Program-made: the position numbers and the translations under genes
Notes under the pieces: model-generated
What the model was told of the DNA's origin: nothing
Databases searched by the model: none
Seen by the model: only the letters and a program-made list of their open reading frames with translations
Shown: positions 33,920-46,139 of the stretch, piece by piece
Layout of the letters: each line of letters opens with the position of its first letter
How positions within the stretch are numbered: the stretch's first letter is position 1
Source: Gamsiella multidivaricata
Taxonomy: Eukaryota > Mortierellomycota > Mortierellomycetes > Mortierellales > Mortierellaceae
Assembly: GCF_025024155.1 (NCBI RefSeq)
Contig: NW_026251837.1
Location: 1-64,000, forward strand
Length of the DNA: 64,000 nt
Reading direction: 5' to 3'

Positions 33920-36487
33920 TGGAAAGGTGTGGATAGGATCTTATCGGCGGTGGTGGTAAGGGTATTGCTGAATGTGTCACTGAGTGTGTGAGACTGGGTG
34001 ACTTTGGGCGGGCTGGCTCCTTTTAGGAGAAGGAAGGAAGGATAATGTCGATAGCCTGGGTTCCTTGGGTTCCTTGGGTTCTGGTTATGCAATCAAAGAG
34101 GGTTGGGATTTCTTTTTTGTGGCGGGGGGCGTCTTGAATGGTTCATGCAGCGAGAGAGGAAGATAGAGGGAGATGGGGACACAAGTGGTCAGGTCAGGGT
34201 AGGGTCAGGCCAGGCCAGTGCAAAAAAAAAAGAAGAAAAGGGCACTACTCTCTCCCAGCCAATAGCGCCCGTGGGAGAGCAAGCGTGTTGATCAGCTTGG
34301 GAGGAAGCAGATGTCCCATGGTGATCCCCATGGACTTGTCACTACTCTTACCAACAACAACTACAGCAGCAGCAACTACAACAACAACACAACGACACAC
34401 ACACTCTCTCTCGAGACAGCAATGACGACCAACGACAAGACGGACGCGCGTGGGAGAACTAGGAGGGTATCGATTGCCACAAAGAAGTATGGGGTAGAAA
34501 CAGGGCAATTGAATCAGAGGATTGGCACGGAAAAGAAAAAGACGCGTGGGGGAGAGGATCGACAGTGGAGTGGAGGCGAAGGAAGCAGAGGAGGAGGGGA
34601 GGAGAAGGAGGAGTGAGTGAAGAAAGAAGAAGAGAGAGGGGCAAGCAAAAGCCCAGTCAGTCGACAGAAAGAAGGAAGAACTCTTTTGCTTTCCCCCTAG
34701 GAGACAATATACTCATTCACACACTCCCATTCGAACCTTTTTTCTATTCTTTTGGACCGGGGAACATTCGCCATTAATTATTAACCATCGGCCATCAACC
34801 GCTCGTTCGAAAGAAGACGTATCTCCATTCCTTCGCCTCCATCCCCTCCATCATATCCTCACTTCCCAGATAAATCATCGTATCCCACTCAGTTACTTTC
34901 CCCCCATCGCTTTTGTCCTTTGTTGCACCAAGTACGAAAGTGTGGGGGAGGGCCACCATCCACTCCCCCTTTCCCCGTTCCTATTTGCATCGCCCTTTTC
35001 TCATGAACCAAACTTATACATACACCTCCCCTGCCCCACCCCTTCACTTGACCTACTCGCAATTCCTTCCTTCATGTTCCCTTCTTCATTTTCTCGCGTA
35101 TATCGCGTTCATACCCTTCAGTCTTTGAGTCGCTCAGTGTGCTCTCACGAACCCATAAACTAAAAGCGCGATCTCAATTTACAATAACGCGTCTCAATCT
35201 ATATATATCGCGGCTCGCCTGTCGACCTCTTTTTTTTTTTTTATCTCTCATCAGTTACGCGTTCCTGGAAAAAAAAAAAGAAAACTTTTGTCGTTTGCTT
35301 ATCACCCTCCGTACCTATTAGTCCGTTGGTATGATAGCAGTAAAGATTGACACGTCAATATCGCGGGCAGAAACCTAGGCGTTTTGATTGTTGCCTCAAC
35401 CCAAGGAATGCGCACGAGGACCAAAATCGCATTTTTTTTTTTTCGTTCAAACGAAAATGTGGTTATCCTTGTAATCTACTTCTGTCCCTCGTTTTTTTTT
35501 AAACCCTTCAAGGTTCTTCTAAAATAAAGACAAGAATAAGTAGGCTGCCCAGACTGTTTGAAGCTGTTTGAGGCTGTCGATTCTTTTCTGGTTCTCGTTT
35601 CTGTCCAGGTCGACAAGAATAGCACTCCCACCCCTCCCCGATCCTGCAACCAAAACTCAATTGGATCCGATTATTCAATTCAATAAAAATGCAACTTTAT
35701 TGTAATAATGATGTAGCCCTATTCTCCGCTCCAATAAAAATGAAAGAGCCAGGGCCAGGGTGGAGGAGGATGCGGGAGGGATCATGCAACCACATATCCT
35801 CCTGAGATTACAGAGGTAAACTGCACCGCTGCCATGGCCATCCGACAAAGTCCCTTTTGGCGATCTGTCGTGGGTGAAGAGCGGTCAGCATACCACAAGG
35901 CGAGACAGCTTTGCCCCCTCACCCCTCTTCCCCTGAATCTTTGGCACATGGACGCACATGGCTCTGGCTGACCATGTCATTTCTCCTCCATGGTCCTACC
36001 CCGTGTCGCAGATAGTGTGGGAAACACTGTCCATCGACCTCTTCTTGTTTCCACAACTTGCGGGTTGATCTTTGCTGGGAATGCAAGCATAGCAAAAAAT
36101 AAACCCTCCCTCATCACTGCAGTGACAAAAAGATGGCATCCGCAAGAGATGGTAGATATGACGATACTCAACAGATCTACACCGCATGGCATGGATAAAG
36201 AAGGAGCATCGCATCGCCAGAGATAAGGCCTTTTCTCTGACGAACGGGAGAAGGTTTTCTTTCCCTGCTGGCCATCCCACGCAGGAAGGAATGTACTGGA
36301 CGTCCTTTCTTCTTTCCCCCTCTCTGAAGCTCTCTTGCCCAGGCCTGTGTCCCAGTCACGACGCGCTGCTGGACATTGCTTCTGCCTCAATGGAGTGACT
36401 GCAATCAATTGATTGGCCAATTGCCCAGTGCTTCTCACACTAAGGGATATGCGAAACTCCTCCTCTTTGGCATCGTCCATCTCAACC
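33920..36487. other. 2.6-kb divergent spacer, no gene seen
   Basis: Separates the SANT gene from the SR-rich gene. Direct repeats of GGTTCCTTGG at 34059-34080, GGTCAGG repeats near 34187-34215, and T runs (35230-35241, 35432-35443). A minus-strand open stretch at 35977-36513 is considered spurious. Confidence 0.5.
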
Positions 36488-38064
36488 ATGTCAGATCCCA
36501 GCACCAGCACCACGCGACATTACTCCCACGGCAGGGGCAGGTCCCGCTCACGGACAAGATCACCACCAGGCTCAAGATCGAGATCGAGATCGAGATCAAG
36601 ATCAAGATCTCCCTCCAGACACTCACGCTCCCCCGCAAGACGCCACGACGACAGACGCCGTTCCCAGACCCCACCCACCCGTCACCCCCGCAATAGCCGC
36701 TCACCTAAGCCTCCTCCCAGGCATCATCGGTCCCGATCCCGATCCCCTAATAGACCCGGGTCTCAGTCCCTTTCAGTTGAAAAAAAACCAACATCGAGTA
36801 GCGGGCACAAGGGCCGAAGCCGAAGCAGGAGCAGGAGCAAGGATCGGAGAAGCAAGGACACTCGCAGGAGCCGAAGCAGGAGCAGGAGCAGAGACCGTGG
36901 AAGTAAGGATGACCGCAAGAGCAGGAACAGAAGCAGAAGCAAAAGTGGAAGCAAGAGCAGGAGTCGATCTAGAAGCACAGAGCGAAAAAATCGCTACCAC
37001 AAATCATCTTCGTCCTCCAAGAGACGCTCCTCCAGATCACGCTCTAGATCCAGATCCCCATCGCGACACTCCAGCAAACACCGCCATCACCGTCACCACG
37101 GTACCACCGCTAGTAGTAATAGCAGCAGTCGTCGTCATCACGACCATCACAGGAGCAAACGCTCTCGTCGATCCAGATCCAGGTCTCGATCTCGGTCCAC
37201 GGACAGCTTGAGCGGGTCAGATTCCTCCGCTTCTGAATCAGACCGCGACCGGAAGCGAAGCAGGAAACATAGTCGCAGGAAGAAGGATCGCAAGGACAGA
37301 AAGAAGGATAAGAAGGTAAATAGGGACTAATTTGGTCGTGGACTTTTTTTTTTTTTTTTTTTGCCGAAGCAAGGATTTTCTAGGAACTGATAGCCTTCAA
37401 ATCGATACCGATATCATTCCCAATTTTTTTTTTTTTTTTTTTTTTTAGAAGAGCAAGAAGGAGAGGAAGAGCCACGCCTCTCATGCATACGGAACGTATG
37501 GTGTCTTGACCCCCGCAGAGTACGTCCTCTTTTAAAAAAATCCAAATACCTCAATACCTAATTCCTTCACCCTAACATTCCGTTTATTTTTCATCTTTTT
37601 GCTTCTCCCTCCTCATAATGTCTCTCTTAAAATATAGTATGTGGAACAAAGAAAACGAGTTCCAAGCCTGGCTCATGGAAGTTAAGAACCTCAACCCGGA
37701 AACCATCCCCCAGAACAAGATGAAGGAACACTTCCTCGGCTTCATGGAGGACTTCAACACTGTCACCATGCCCCACGAGAAATTCTACAACCTCACCCAA
37801 TGGGAAGACCGCCAACGCGCCATCCGTATGGGTGAACCCTTGCCGGAACAGATCCAAGGCGCCGTCAACCTCATGAACGACGAGGAGCAACTCCGGATGA
37901 AACAACGTGACCGCAGAAAGATGAATCTCTCTAGTCAACCCCAGATCTTGATGACCCAGAATCAGCTCCAGGAGCTCCGGAAGGTTGCTCATGAGAGAGT
38001 TGAGGCCGATAGGCTGAGGAAGATGGGCTTTGATGCCGGGCGGAAGGGTGTTCGGTACGAATAG
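36488..38064 (+). CDS. SR-rich nuclear protein with SCI1-like C-terminal region
   Basis: Three exons, 36488-37315, 37449-37519 and 37638-38064, total 1326 nt, 441 aa. An in-frame ATG 39 nt upstream (36449) is possible; I chose 36488 for its CAACCATGT context. Residues 1-276 are an exceptionally long RS domain (many RSRSRSR and SKS repeats) ending in a Lys/Arg block. Exons 2 and 3 encode a conserved segment: YGTYGVLTPADMWNKENEF, then QAWLMEVKNLNPETI, FMEDFNTVTMPHEKFYNL and QLQELRKVAHERVEADR. This matches my memory of plant style cell-cycle inhibitor 1 (SCI1)-type proteins (YGTYGIIRESD..., AWL.E.K..NPET, DYNTATLPHEKFY). RS domains suggest splicing-speckle localisation. Intron 1 ends in an 18-T tract. 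Confidence 0.75.
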
Positions 38065-38372
38065 CATCTCTTGGTCCATGGAGGGAGGGTGTCACACAGG
38101 ATTATCGTACGTAGCAACATCGAGAATACATCGTTTATTTAATAACAAAACAAGTGGTTTCATATTTTAAAAAAAATGGATCGAAGGGATTCTACAAAAC
38201 TGCCGGGTATCAAGTGGTCATATTTTTTTGAGGGTAAAGATTGTTTGGGCGATTGGTATACATGATGTACAAAAAAAAAAAAAAAGAATGGTGGCTACCT
38301 GGTATACAATGATAAAAAAAAAAAAAAAAAGACGGATCACTGCCGGGAGTGGTGTGGAGGGGGGGGGGGTCT
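38065..38372. other. Convergent 3' spacer
   Basis: 308 bp with A runs (38271-38285, 38313-38329) and a 10-G run (38361-38370) next to the stop codon of the minus-strand gene. Confidence 0.6.
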
Positions 38373-41300
38373 TTACATGGCAGCGATCGATTCCTCCATC
38401 GATCCAAGCTTCTTAAAATCCTCGTCAAAGTTATACGTCGGCACCGTGAACGACAGGGCCGAGAGAATATTGCCCGTATTCATGTTCATGTTCATGCTCA
38501 TCCACGACGACGCCGAGGTCGTGCCCAGCTTCTTGATCTGCTGCTGATGTGTCTTCTCCTTCTGCACAGCCGACTCGTTCCCACTCAATGAACTCGACGA
38601 GTACCGCAACGAAGCCGAAGACGTCGAGGACATCCCCGCCAACAATGCCGACCTCAACGCCGCCGACGACCTCGCCGCCGCAAACGACGACCCAAACATC
38701 GGTGCATACGGCGATGGCGAACGCGCCCCAATCGACGACGACAGTGAAGATCCATACCTCTCCAGCTCCACAAACGAATCGTTCGAGGAGCTCATCATCG
38801 AGTCCAGACTAGAGGACGAATCCGTGAGACTGGCAAGAGAGCCAGCCCCAGGTCCATTCTTCTGAAGTGTCTTTCCTCCTCGTCGGTCGTTCCTGTGGTT
38901 GCTGGCCGCGGGATGGCCCATGACAGTTCCATCCTCTGAAGACGACAGCGACGGGCGACGACTATTGATGACGCTCAAGCCCTGGTTGTTATTGCGGTTG
39001 CCGCCCCATGGACCAGGCGGACTCTGTTGGCTGACACTACTGTTCCTACGTGCCGTGGGGTTCAAGAGCATGTTCTGCTGATTTGGACGTCCTGGGCCAG
39101 CCGAAGCAGCTCTCTTGAGCTTGTTGCTATGAGGTCCCGCAGGTGTATTGACGTTAGATCTGCCGCCCTTGCCATTGGAGTTCTGTTTCGTTGTCGAGAA
39201 GGAAGTCGATCGCCGCAACGTTTTTGCCCAGTCGATCGGATCGCCGTACGTTGTCGACATGGGGTTCAAGGCGCCGTTCTTGAAATCGCCGCCAGCGACA
39301 GAGATCGATCGAGAGTGCATGGGGGGCCTCGATGGAAGAGGCTTGTTGAAAGCTGTGTATCTGCGGTTGCCACCAGGCGAGAACGGTGGTCGCTCGATCT
39401 TTGGTGGCGCTGGCTTGACCTGTGCGGGGGTGGGCGAACGGAGGGGTAGAGGTGCAGGTGTTGCGATGATGGCGCCAAAGTTATCCTCGCTCTGGGATGT
39501 GCTGACGATGAAGTAGCCCCATTGAGATGTCTGCATGGGAAACCCAGGCAAGCCAGGCGATGCCACATTGACGGAGGGACACCATGGCCTGGGCTTGGAC
39601 CAGTTCGGCTTGTCTGACTTAACGAGCATGAACTTTTTCACTGTACTCGAGTCCATGGAGATGGATGAGACCATTTTGCCACGCAGGAATCGGTTCGATG
39701 CGTTCCAGTTCGGAGAAGTCAGCGGGCTCTTATGCGGGCCTTCCGTTGAGGATCGTCGCAGTGTTGGTGAACCCATGGTAGAGGCCCAGTCGCCGCCGTC
39801 AACGCTATTGCCGCTACCGACCAGAGTCTTGTCCTCCGCCTCCTCCTTCTTGATCAGAGCCTCGTTGGCCTTTTCCTTCAGCAGAGTGTGGTGGCCGTGC
39901 AGTTTGGAGCCCACGGCATCGAGCGACGTCTTAAGGTTGGACCATCGATTCTTCAGGCATTTCTGACGTTCAAGCATGGTAAGGCTAGGGTACAAAGGCG
40001 AATGGTCCATAGCTGGCGACGGGGGCGAAGAGGCGGACGCACGAAGTTGGTTGGTGTCCGAGTTGGCGGTTGCTGGCGTAGTTGGCGACATAGCTGCGGC
40101 CTTGGACCGGTGCTGGATCTCGCCCTCCTGCACCCAAAACATATTTTCAATAGCCGGTGCGACCGTCGTCTGCTTCTCGTCCAGTTCCTGCAGGGCTGCC
40201 CACAGCGTCTCCAGGTCGACCGCGTTACCCGAGTCCATGAACGAGTTGTTCCTTGTCAACGACTTGCTCTGAGCAATGTCGCGTGTCACAATCGTCATCG
40301 ACTGCTGAGAAATGCCGGAGGTCAGTTCCTCGACCGACTGCTGTCCATCCAGGGTCGCCAGCAGATTGACACACATCTTATGGAAGATCTCCACAGGTTC
40401 CAGCATGGCCTCGATCTGTGTTGCCATCTTCTCGATCCGTGTCCGCCAACGATCACATTCCTCAAGATCCCGCCAGAGCTGGTCCTTTCGTGTTCGCAGA
40501 TTGTGCCAGTCCTTCAGCAACTCCCGATAAAGTTTGTGCATAACGTACTTCTTTTCCGCAATCGATCCAGATTCCTGCTGTTGGCTGCTGCGACCCTTGG
40601 CCTTGAGTGCCTTGCCTGACCGCGTGCATTCGGGATATGACTTTTGCAAAGTATCGATCTGTAGTGAGAGCAGACCGAGCCTCGAGTCGAGCTCCAACAT
40701 GTCATTGCTGTCCACACCTGAAGACCTCGCCCGAGCACGTAACAAGGCAACGCCTTCGTCGCTGCTCAGGCTGTTGCTGCTACCGTTGCGTGAGGCTGCT
40801 TCCTCTGCTAATGCGAGCTCTCTGGTGCGCTGTCTGTCCATGGCAATATCCCCCAAACACTTGTCGAAAATACCGCTGGCCATCCTCAACTGCTCCGAAA
40901 TGTTTCGCACGCCCTGGATGCCGTCTCGAAGTCGTTGATGTTCCCGCGCAGATGTGCCCAGATCGCTGATGATCTCACGAAGACGCGACCATTGCTCCAT
41001 AGTCGCCTCAATCTCCGGACTGAGTGGGGTCTCTTGATGCTCGTCTTCAGAGTCGGATGCTGATGATGAGGATCGCTGTGCGATAAAGTCTTCTAGCTGC
41101 AGGAGGATTTCGATGCTCGACTGGATTGTTGGTACGTAGTGACCAATTCCCGACACCACGTCCTGAATCTCTATTTCAAGCTCTTCATCTTCTTCTTCGT
41201 CTCGCCCCTGGTACTGCTGTGACTCTGTGACGGTATCGAGGAGACCTAGGGCAGCCTGGATCCATGTCAGGAGCTGTTGTGAGCTGGAATGGTGCCTCTC

Positions 41301-41429
41301 CCGCAAAAGATCGATGGGCATGTCATCACTGAGGACGAGAGTGTGGTATAACGTCTTGTATGGCAGAGGTATCTGCTCTAGTTCGGCCACTTCTGAGAGA
41401 CCGTCCAGTCGTTGTGAAGCGGTCGCCAT
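38373..41429 (-). CDS. Kar9-like cytoskeletal protein (tentative)
   Basis: Single exon of 1018 aa from the ATG at 41429; the frame is open 21 codons further without an ATG. The first ~500 residues are helical: a bundle-like region with DLLRERHHSSSQQLLTWIQAALGLL, then KKYVMHKLYRELLKDWHNLR and DQLWRDLEECDRWRTRIEKM, followed by VDLETLWAALQELDEKQTTV. This layout, a spectrin-like helical N-half followed by a basic Ser/Pro-rich disordered C-half, matches fungal KAR9-domain proteins that link microtubule plus ends to actin transport. A Trp-rich patch, NWSKPRPWCPSVNV...SQWGYFIV, stands in the middle. No SxIP motif was spotted. Family call is by architecture and resemblance, not by a hard motif; a different helical scaffold is possible. 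Confidence 0.6.
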   Translation of the reverse strand: MATASQRLDGLSEVAELEQIPLPYKTLYHTLVLSDDMPIDLLRERHHSSSQQLLTWIQAALGLLDTVTESQQYQGRDEEEDEELEIEIQDVVSGIGHYVPTIQSSIEILLQLEDFIAQRSSSSASDSEDEHQETPLSPEIEATMEQWSRLREIISDLGTSAREHQRLRDGIQGVRNISEQLRMASGIFDKCLGDIAMDRQRTRELALAEEAASRNGSSNSLSSDEGVALLRARARSSGVDSNDMLELDSRLGLLSLQIDTLQKSYPECTRSGKALKAKGRSSQQQESGSIAEKKYVMHKLYRELLKDWHNLRTRKDQLWRDLEECDRWRTRIEKMATQIEAMLEPVEIFHKMCVNLLATLDGQQSVEELTSGISQQSMTIVTRDIAQSKSLTRNNSFMDSGNAVDLETLWAALQELDEKQTTVAPAIENMFWVQEGEIQHRSKAAAMSPTTPATANSDTNQLRASASSPPSPAMDHSPLYPSLTMLERQKCLKNRWSNLKTSLDAVGSKLHGHHTLLKEKANEALIKKEEAEDKTLVGSGNSVDGGDWASTMGSPTLRRSSTEGPHKSPLTSPNWNASNRFLRGKMVSSISMDSSTVKKFMLVKSDKPNWSKPRPWCPSVNVASPGLPGFPMQTSQWGYFIVSTSQSEDNFGAIIATPAPLPLRSPTPAQVKPAPPKIERPPFSPGGNRRYTAFNKPLPSRPPMHSRSISVAGGDFKNGALNPMSTTYGDPIDWAKTLRRSTSFSTTKQNSNGKGGRSNVNTPAGPHSNKLKRAASAGPGRPNQQNMLLNPTARRNSSVSQQSPPGPWGGNRNNNQGLSVINSRRPSLSSSEDGTVMGHPAASNHRNDRRGGKTLQKNGPGAGSLASLTDSSSSLDSMMSSSNDSFVELERYGSSLSSSIGARSPSPYAPMFGSSFAAARSSAALRSALLAGMSSTSSASLRYSSSSLSGNESAVQKEKTHQQQIKKLGTTSASSWMSMNMNMNTGNILSALSFTVPTYNFDEDFKKLGSMEESIAAM

Positions 41430-43248
41430 GGCTGGAGATGATATGAGTGTGTGTTGGTGTGAAGTTGGTGTACCAGATTCTTCGGCGGCCAATAATAAAG
41501 TAGAATATCGATGATACTACGCGTTGGATAGTATGCTCGTTGATGATGATGATATCGCTGCCGAAAGGCTTCACGTTTGAGTCGTAGAGAGCGCCAGGCC
41601 TAATAACGTTTAAGGAGCAGGTAGGAAGAGAGGAGAGAAGAGAAGAGAGAGGAATGGTCGAAAGAGAATGAATATGCGAGCTGATTGGAGAGAGAAAATA
41701 GAATGCTGCTAACTGGTTGTGTGAATGGAATGCAGGTGAGCAAACAGCCAGAGCAAGAAAAAAAAAAGATAAGTGACAAGAAAAGAGAAGGAGCAAAACG
41801 AGCGCGTGGAATAGAGCAGGTCTCCAATAGGGAAGGCCGATGGTCCTCATCATCTTCTGTCAATTGATACGGAGGCCAGCAGAGGACCCATTAGTTATAG
41901 GAAAACAAGGGCGGCAGCATTACGATTTGATGTAAAGGCCGAAGAGATCGGAAGGGCAATAAGACAAGGGTCGTCTAGAAGATTGACAGGAGAGTGCACT
42001 CTGACAAAAAAAAAAAAAAAAAAAGCTCACTTGCTGTTGCTGTTGCTGTTGCTCTTTGAATGTATAGATAGATAAGAACGTAGGTACGCTGGCATGTTTG
42101 TTCTTGAGCTCAGGTTGTCAGAAATGATTGTAATTAACCCAAAACTAAAAAAAATAAAAGAGATGCTACCCGAAAAGGGTGCATATGAGCAAAGCATCCC
42201 AGGAGATGTTCAGATGGTGAAAGAGCCCTTCCGCGGGGGTATGGGCAAAGTACGAAAACGAATTGGACATGAACAAGGAACATGTAGACCATTTGTAGGG
42301 AGTTGCCGAAGGGTGACAACATGAATGCATCGGCAGTGTTTCGATTTCAAAGATAAAAGAGGCAATAGCCGATGCGACCAAAAGAGGGTATGACAAACAA
42401 CCAACGGTCAACTGGAAAGAGAGGGGACATGTAGAGAGAAAGAGGTGACGAAAAAAATAATATATATCGCGTGGAATGCAGCATCAGGGCCTGCTCCCCT
42501 GGGGCATCTCCTCAATAGTTCTCGTCGGTGTTGGTTACCATCATCGTCCATCATCCGTGCACGACCCCTTCTTGACGCGTCCCTATTGATTGGGTTTCAG
42601 CGAATCACATTTCGAGCGTTTGTTCGCGTCAAGGTCGCGTCTTCGCGTTCCAAAGACTGCATCAGTGCCGCCAGTCTCCCTTAATAGCCAAAGGGTACTA
42701 GGTGCAGCCCAAGGGGGACATGCATCCGACACAAGACCGGGAAAGAAAAGAACAGCAAGGAGAGAGCGACATACAGCTTGGAACAAAAAAATACAGCAAA
42801 TGCAGAGAAAAAGGAGGGGGGAGGAAATAAGGACAGTAACTGAGGGAGGGAAGACCACGACATAGACGGCGTAATAGAGGACAAGATAGTGAGTCAGGCG
42901 AGAGAAAGTTTCTTTGTTGTCGAGGGAAATGGAAAGGAGAAGGCGTATGGGATCGGGATCAGTATGGAGGTTGCGATTGCAGAGTTGGGTGTGTGTGTGT
43001 GTCAAGCCAACACCATGTGTTCCTGAATTTGCTGCCCAGCTTCCAGCGGTATCACACAAGGGTGTCCGTTCTCTCCAACGGCTGCCCCGGAGTTGGGGTT
43101 GAATGGCCCCATGGTCGCTAACAAGACGAATTGGGATTCGCTTGTGCATGGGAAGGGAGTTGTTACTCACCGCGTGTATGTGCTGTGCAAGTGTCTGTGG
43201 GTAGTGTGAGAGGCAGAACCTGGGTAGGGTGTGCTTATGTTTGTGCTG

Positions 43249-43281
43249 CTGTTGTTATTGTTGTTGTTGTTGTTGTTGTTG
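43249..43281 (+). repeat. (TTG)n microsatellite
   Basis: GTTGTTATTG followed by an unbroken TTG run of about 7-8 units. Confidence 0.85.
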
Positions 43282-46114
43282 TATGTTTGTTGAGTATAGC
43301 TTAAGAGAAAGTGTGGGTATTCAGGTAGTTGGAATGAGGCAAGGAATGGTAGGATGAATGAGTGCAAGAAGGACACGCATGAGGATAACGAGGAGTGGAA
43401 TAAGGGTGTAAAGCGTAGAAGGGAGAGAAGGGAGGGAAAGAGAGGGAGAAGAAGTGAGGTAAGGTAAGACGGGGTGGGGTGGGGGATGATAGGTCAAGAG
43501 GTCAAGGGAACTAAACGACGATCGAAGAGGATGCAGGAATGATAATGTCCATTGCTCATTACCCCCATTTCCTTCCCTCACTCGCACGCATAAGGCCACA
43601 AACACACCCGTAAAGAGTACCTGTTTGTTTTTTTGTGCCTGTGAAATAAGTGAACGTGAATGTGAATATAGACTAGGTTGGGTGGGTGTGCATATGGTTT
43701 TGCACTACATGGGTATGGTATGCCATGGTAACAATAAGATCCCGATAGAAAGACTATGGGGTGTGCACATGCATCTCAATGCTGTCTGTCGGTGTTTGTT
43801 GTTGCGTATTGCACGCACTGAAAGAGAGAGAAGGAAAAGACAGTATCGGTGCTGGGATGGGGAGCGGAGGCAAAGAGGCGCGGCATCTTCTGTTTCTTGT
43901 TTTCTTCACTTGACAATGGAACGAGGATCGCTCCAATTGCCATATGATAATGACAGCTACACTTGGTCTAGTATCTTTTTTGTATACACGCACACAAAAA
44001 AGAATCATTACACACGCGCCACGACATGCGAATGCGATTGACCATTGCCCTTTGCCTTTTGCCCTTTGTTCACTGGCAATTGCCAATTGACATTGAACTC
44101 TCTGTAATCACCTCTGTGCAAGGTGAGGGTTTATAGTGATACGATCGCATCGCAAGTTTTTTTTTTATGTGTTTGAACTTACCAATTCTTTTTTTTTTGT
44201 TCGCCTTGCGTTCACTGCTCCGATCAGCCGATTGAGAACAGGAAAAGACTTTCTTCGACAGCAACGTAACAAAAGATATTCGATAAGGAATAACAGCAGG
44301 AATGGAGGGAAGAAGGACAAAAATACGATGAAGTGCAGTAAATGAGAGAGAAAAGAGGGACAACTATGTTTCCATCTGTCCCCTGCCGTCCTGATCGGCC
44401 TGACCGGTTAAGGCATCATCATCATCATCATCATACACATCCTGTGGTACACCATCTTGCAGCATGCATGGAAATGGATCCTTCGTCCCCCCATCTCGCT
44501 ACTCAACAGAACCCCTTCTCCCTTTGGACCGCACAAGTAACCAGTCATTTTATTTTCATTCCTTAATGTCCCTCACCTCACCCTCCCTCCACAAAGTAGC
44601 CTCCATTGTCGACAATTCAAGAAATAATTCTATTCTAGTCCGATGCGACCTTGTCTCTGTAACCACAGGCCAGGAAAGAGAATAACCCTGTCATGACTGC
44701 GGCGTGCCAGGTTACCTTTCTGCCTGAACAATCAGAGCACATGTCCTACGCGTGAGTTGACCAAGCAAAACAAGCAGGATGTAGACTAGCACAAGTTTGC
44801 GTCAGCAATTTGTCCTATGTCGATGGAGAAGGGTCCTTCTTGTTTGTATTCTCTGGCACAAAGGAAATCCGCCTTGCTTTGGAGCGGTCCCTCCCCTCCT
44901 CCATCGCCTCCAAGCGACACCCCTACCTAGACCATGGCCGTATATGTTCAAAGCACCTGCACTGTATTTACTTTTCTTCCTTTCCTCCCTTCTGACCTTC
45001 CGTCCTTACTCCCAGCATTTTTTACTTTTTTACCGACCTGCGGGATCTAATCTTGTCCAGCTCACTCTTGCATTCAGCCATGCATACGTAGACTATACTG
45101 TCCATCCTCTAACTTTCGATGCTAAGGACATTCCGCCTCTTTGCCTATTGGTCTACATACTGTACATGTTGTTTGCTTTACTATCTTCTCAACTAGCCAC
45201 TATATAACGTTTCGGAAAGGAACAATGTACAACGGTACGGGGGTCTTGGAAAGGTTAAGTCAAAAGGAGGGCGTTCTGGGTTCTTCTCTCAGGCACAATA
45301 ATGCTTAAGCAGCTGCTGTGTCAGCAGCCATTCGTTCTACTCGTTAGCTAATACACAGGGATTTGTGTTCTTAGTTCTTCGTTCTCTTTGAATTGGTCGC
45401 ATTAACCCTCTTTATTCGACGCATGAATTGGCTTCAGACACGGGAACCAATTGGCTCACACGACTCTATAGAGAGATGGGAAGGCGCGCAGGGGATAGGA
45501 GGATCTGGGCATCGCACGACGAGGGACCATACCTATTTGAACATACGGCGGGCGTTCTCTTCCCCCTTGGGAGCCTTAAAGCCTGAAAATCGAGGTATAT
45601 TGCACTTGAATTGTCACATTATTCATGCAAGGATGCGCTTCGCCTTTTTTGTCCCCAGCGACAGCCGGACTCTGACTTTGAAAGAATGACCAGTCTTCCC
45701 AGGGGTCAATGGTCAAGCGCTGCGCAAGAAGGAGAGTGATGATATAGAAGGGGGAATGATGATATGTCAAGGCGTAGGCATGAGGCGCAGGCACAGCAGC
45801 AGAAGAGCACCATTACCACCATCATCCATTCCTCTACCTGCATGGATGCACACTTGGGCTTGCGGAAGAAAAGAAGGCGACTCCGATTTTGGATAGCCAA
45901 TGCACAGAGAAGAACAAGAGCTCGCCTTTCATAAAGCGCCGCGTATGTCCCTCATAGACAGCTTGCATCATATCCGTAACGGGTTATCGGCCATGCTGGT
46001 GTCTGAAATAAACGTTCATGAGAAAGAAATACAGGAAGTCGGCGACAGCATGATCTGTCACACAGTACGAACATACTCTCAAGCGGACCGCCACCTCTTC
46101 CTCCTCCTCCTCTT

Positions 46115-46139
46115 CCCCCCCCCCCCCCCCCCCCCCCCC
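46115..46139 (+). repeat. Poly-C tract (25 C) followed by poly-A
   Basis: CTCCTCCTCC leads into 25 C, then TCC and a 13-A run. The longest C run in the window; the G-rich complement could form quadruplexes. Length may be unreliable. Confidence 0.9.

Noticed and set aside
35977..36513. 178-codon minus-strand open frame next to the SR-rich gene
   Set aside because: Overlaps the promoter and start of the SR gene on the opposite strand, has no ATG-led conserved text and ordinary intergenic composition.
42583..43170. 195-codon minus-strand open frame
   Set aside because: No recognisable domain, contains low-complexity CACACA text, and the start codon is not ATG in a good context.
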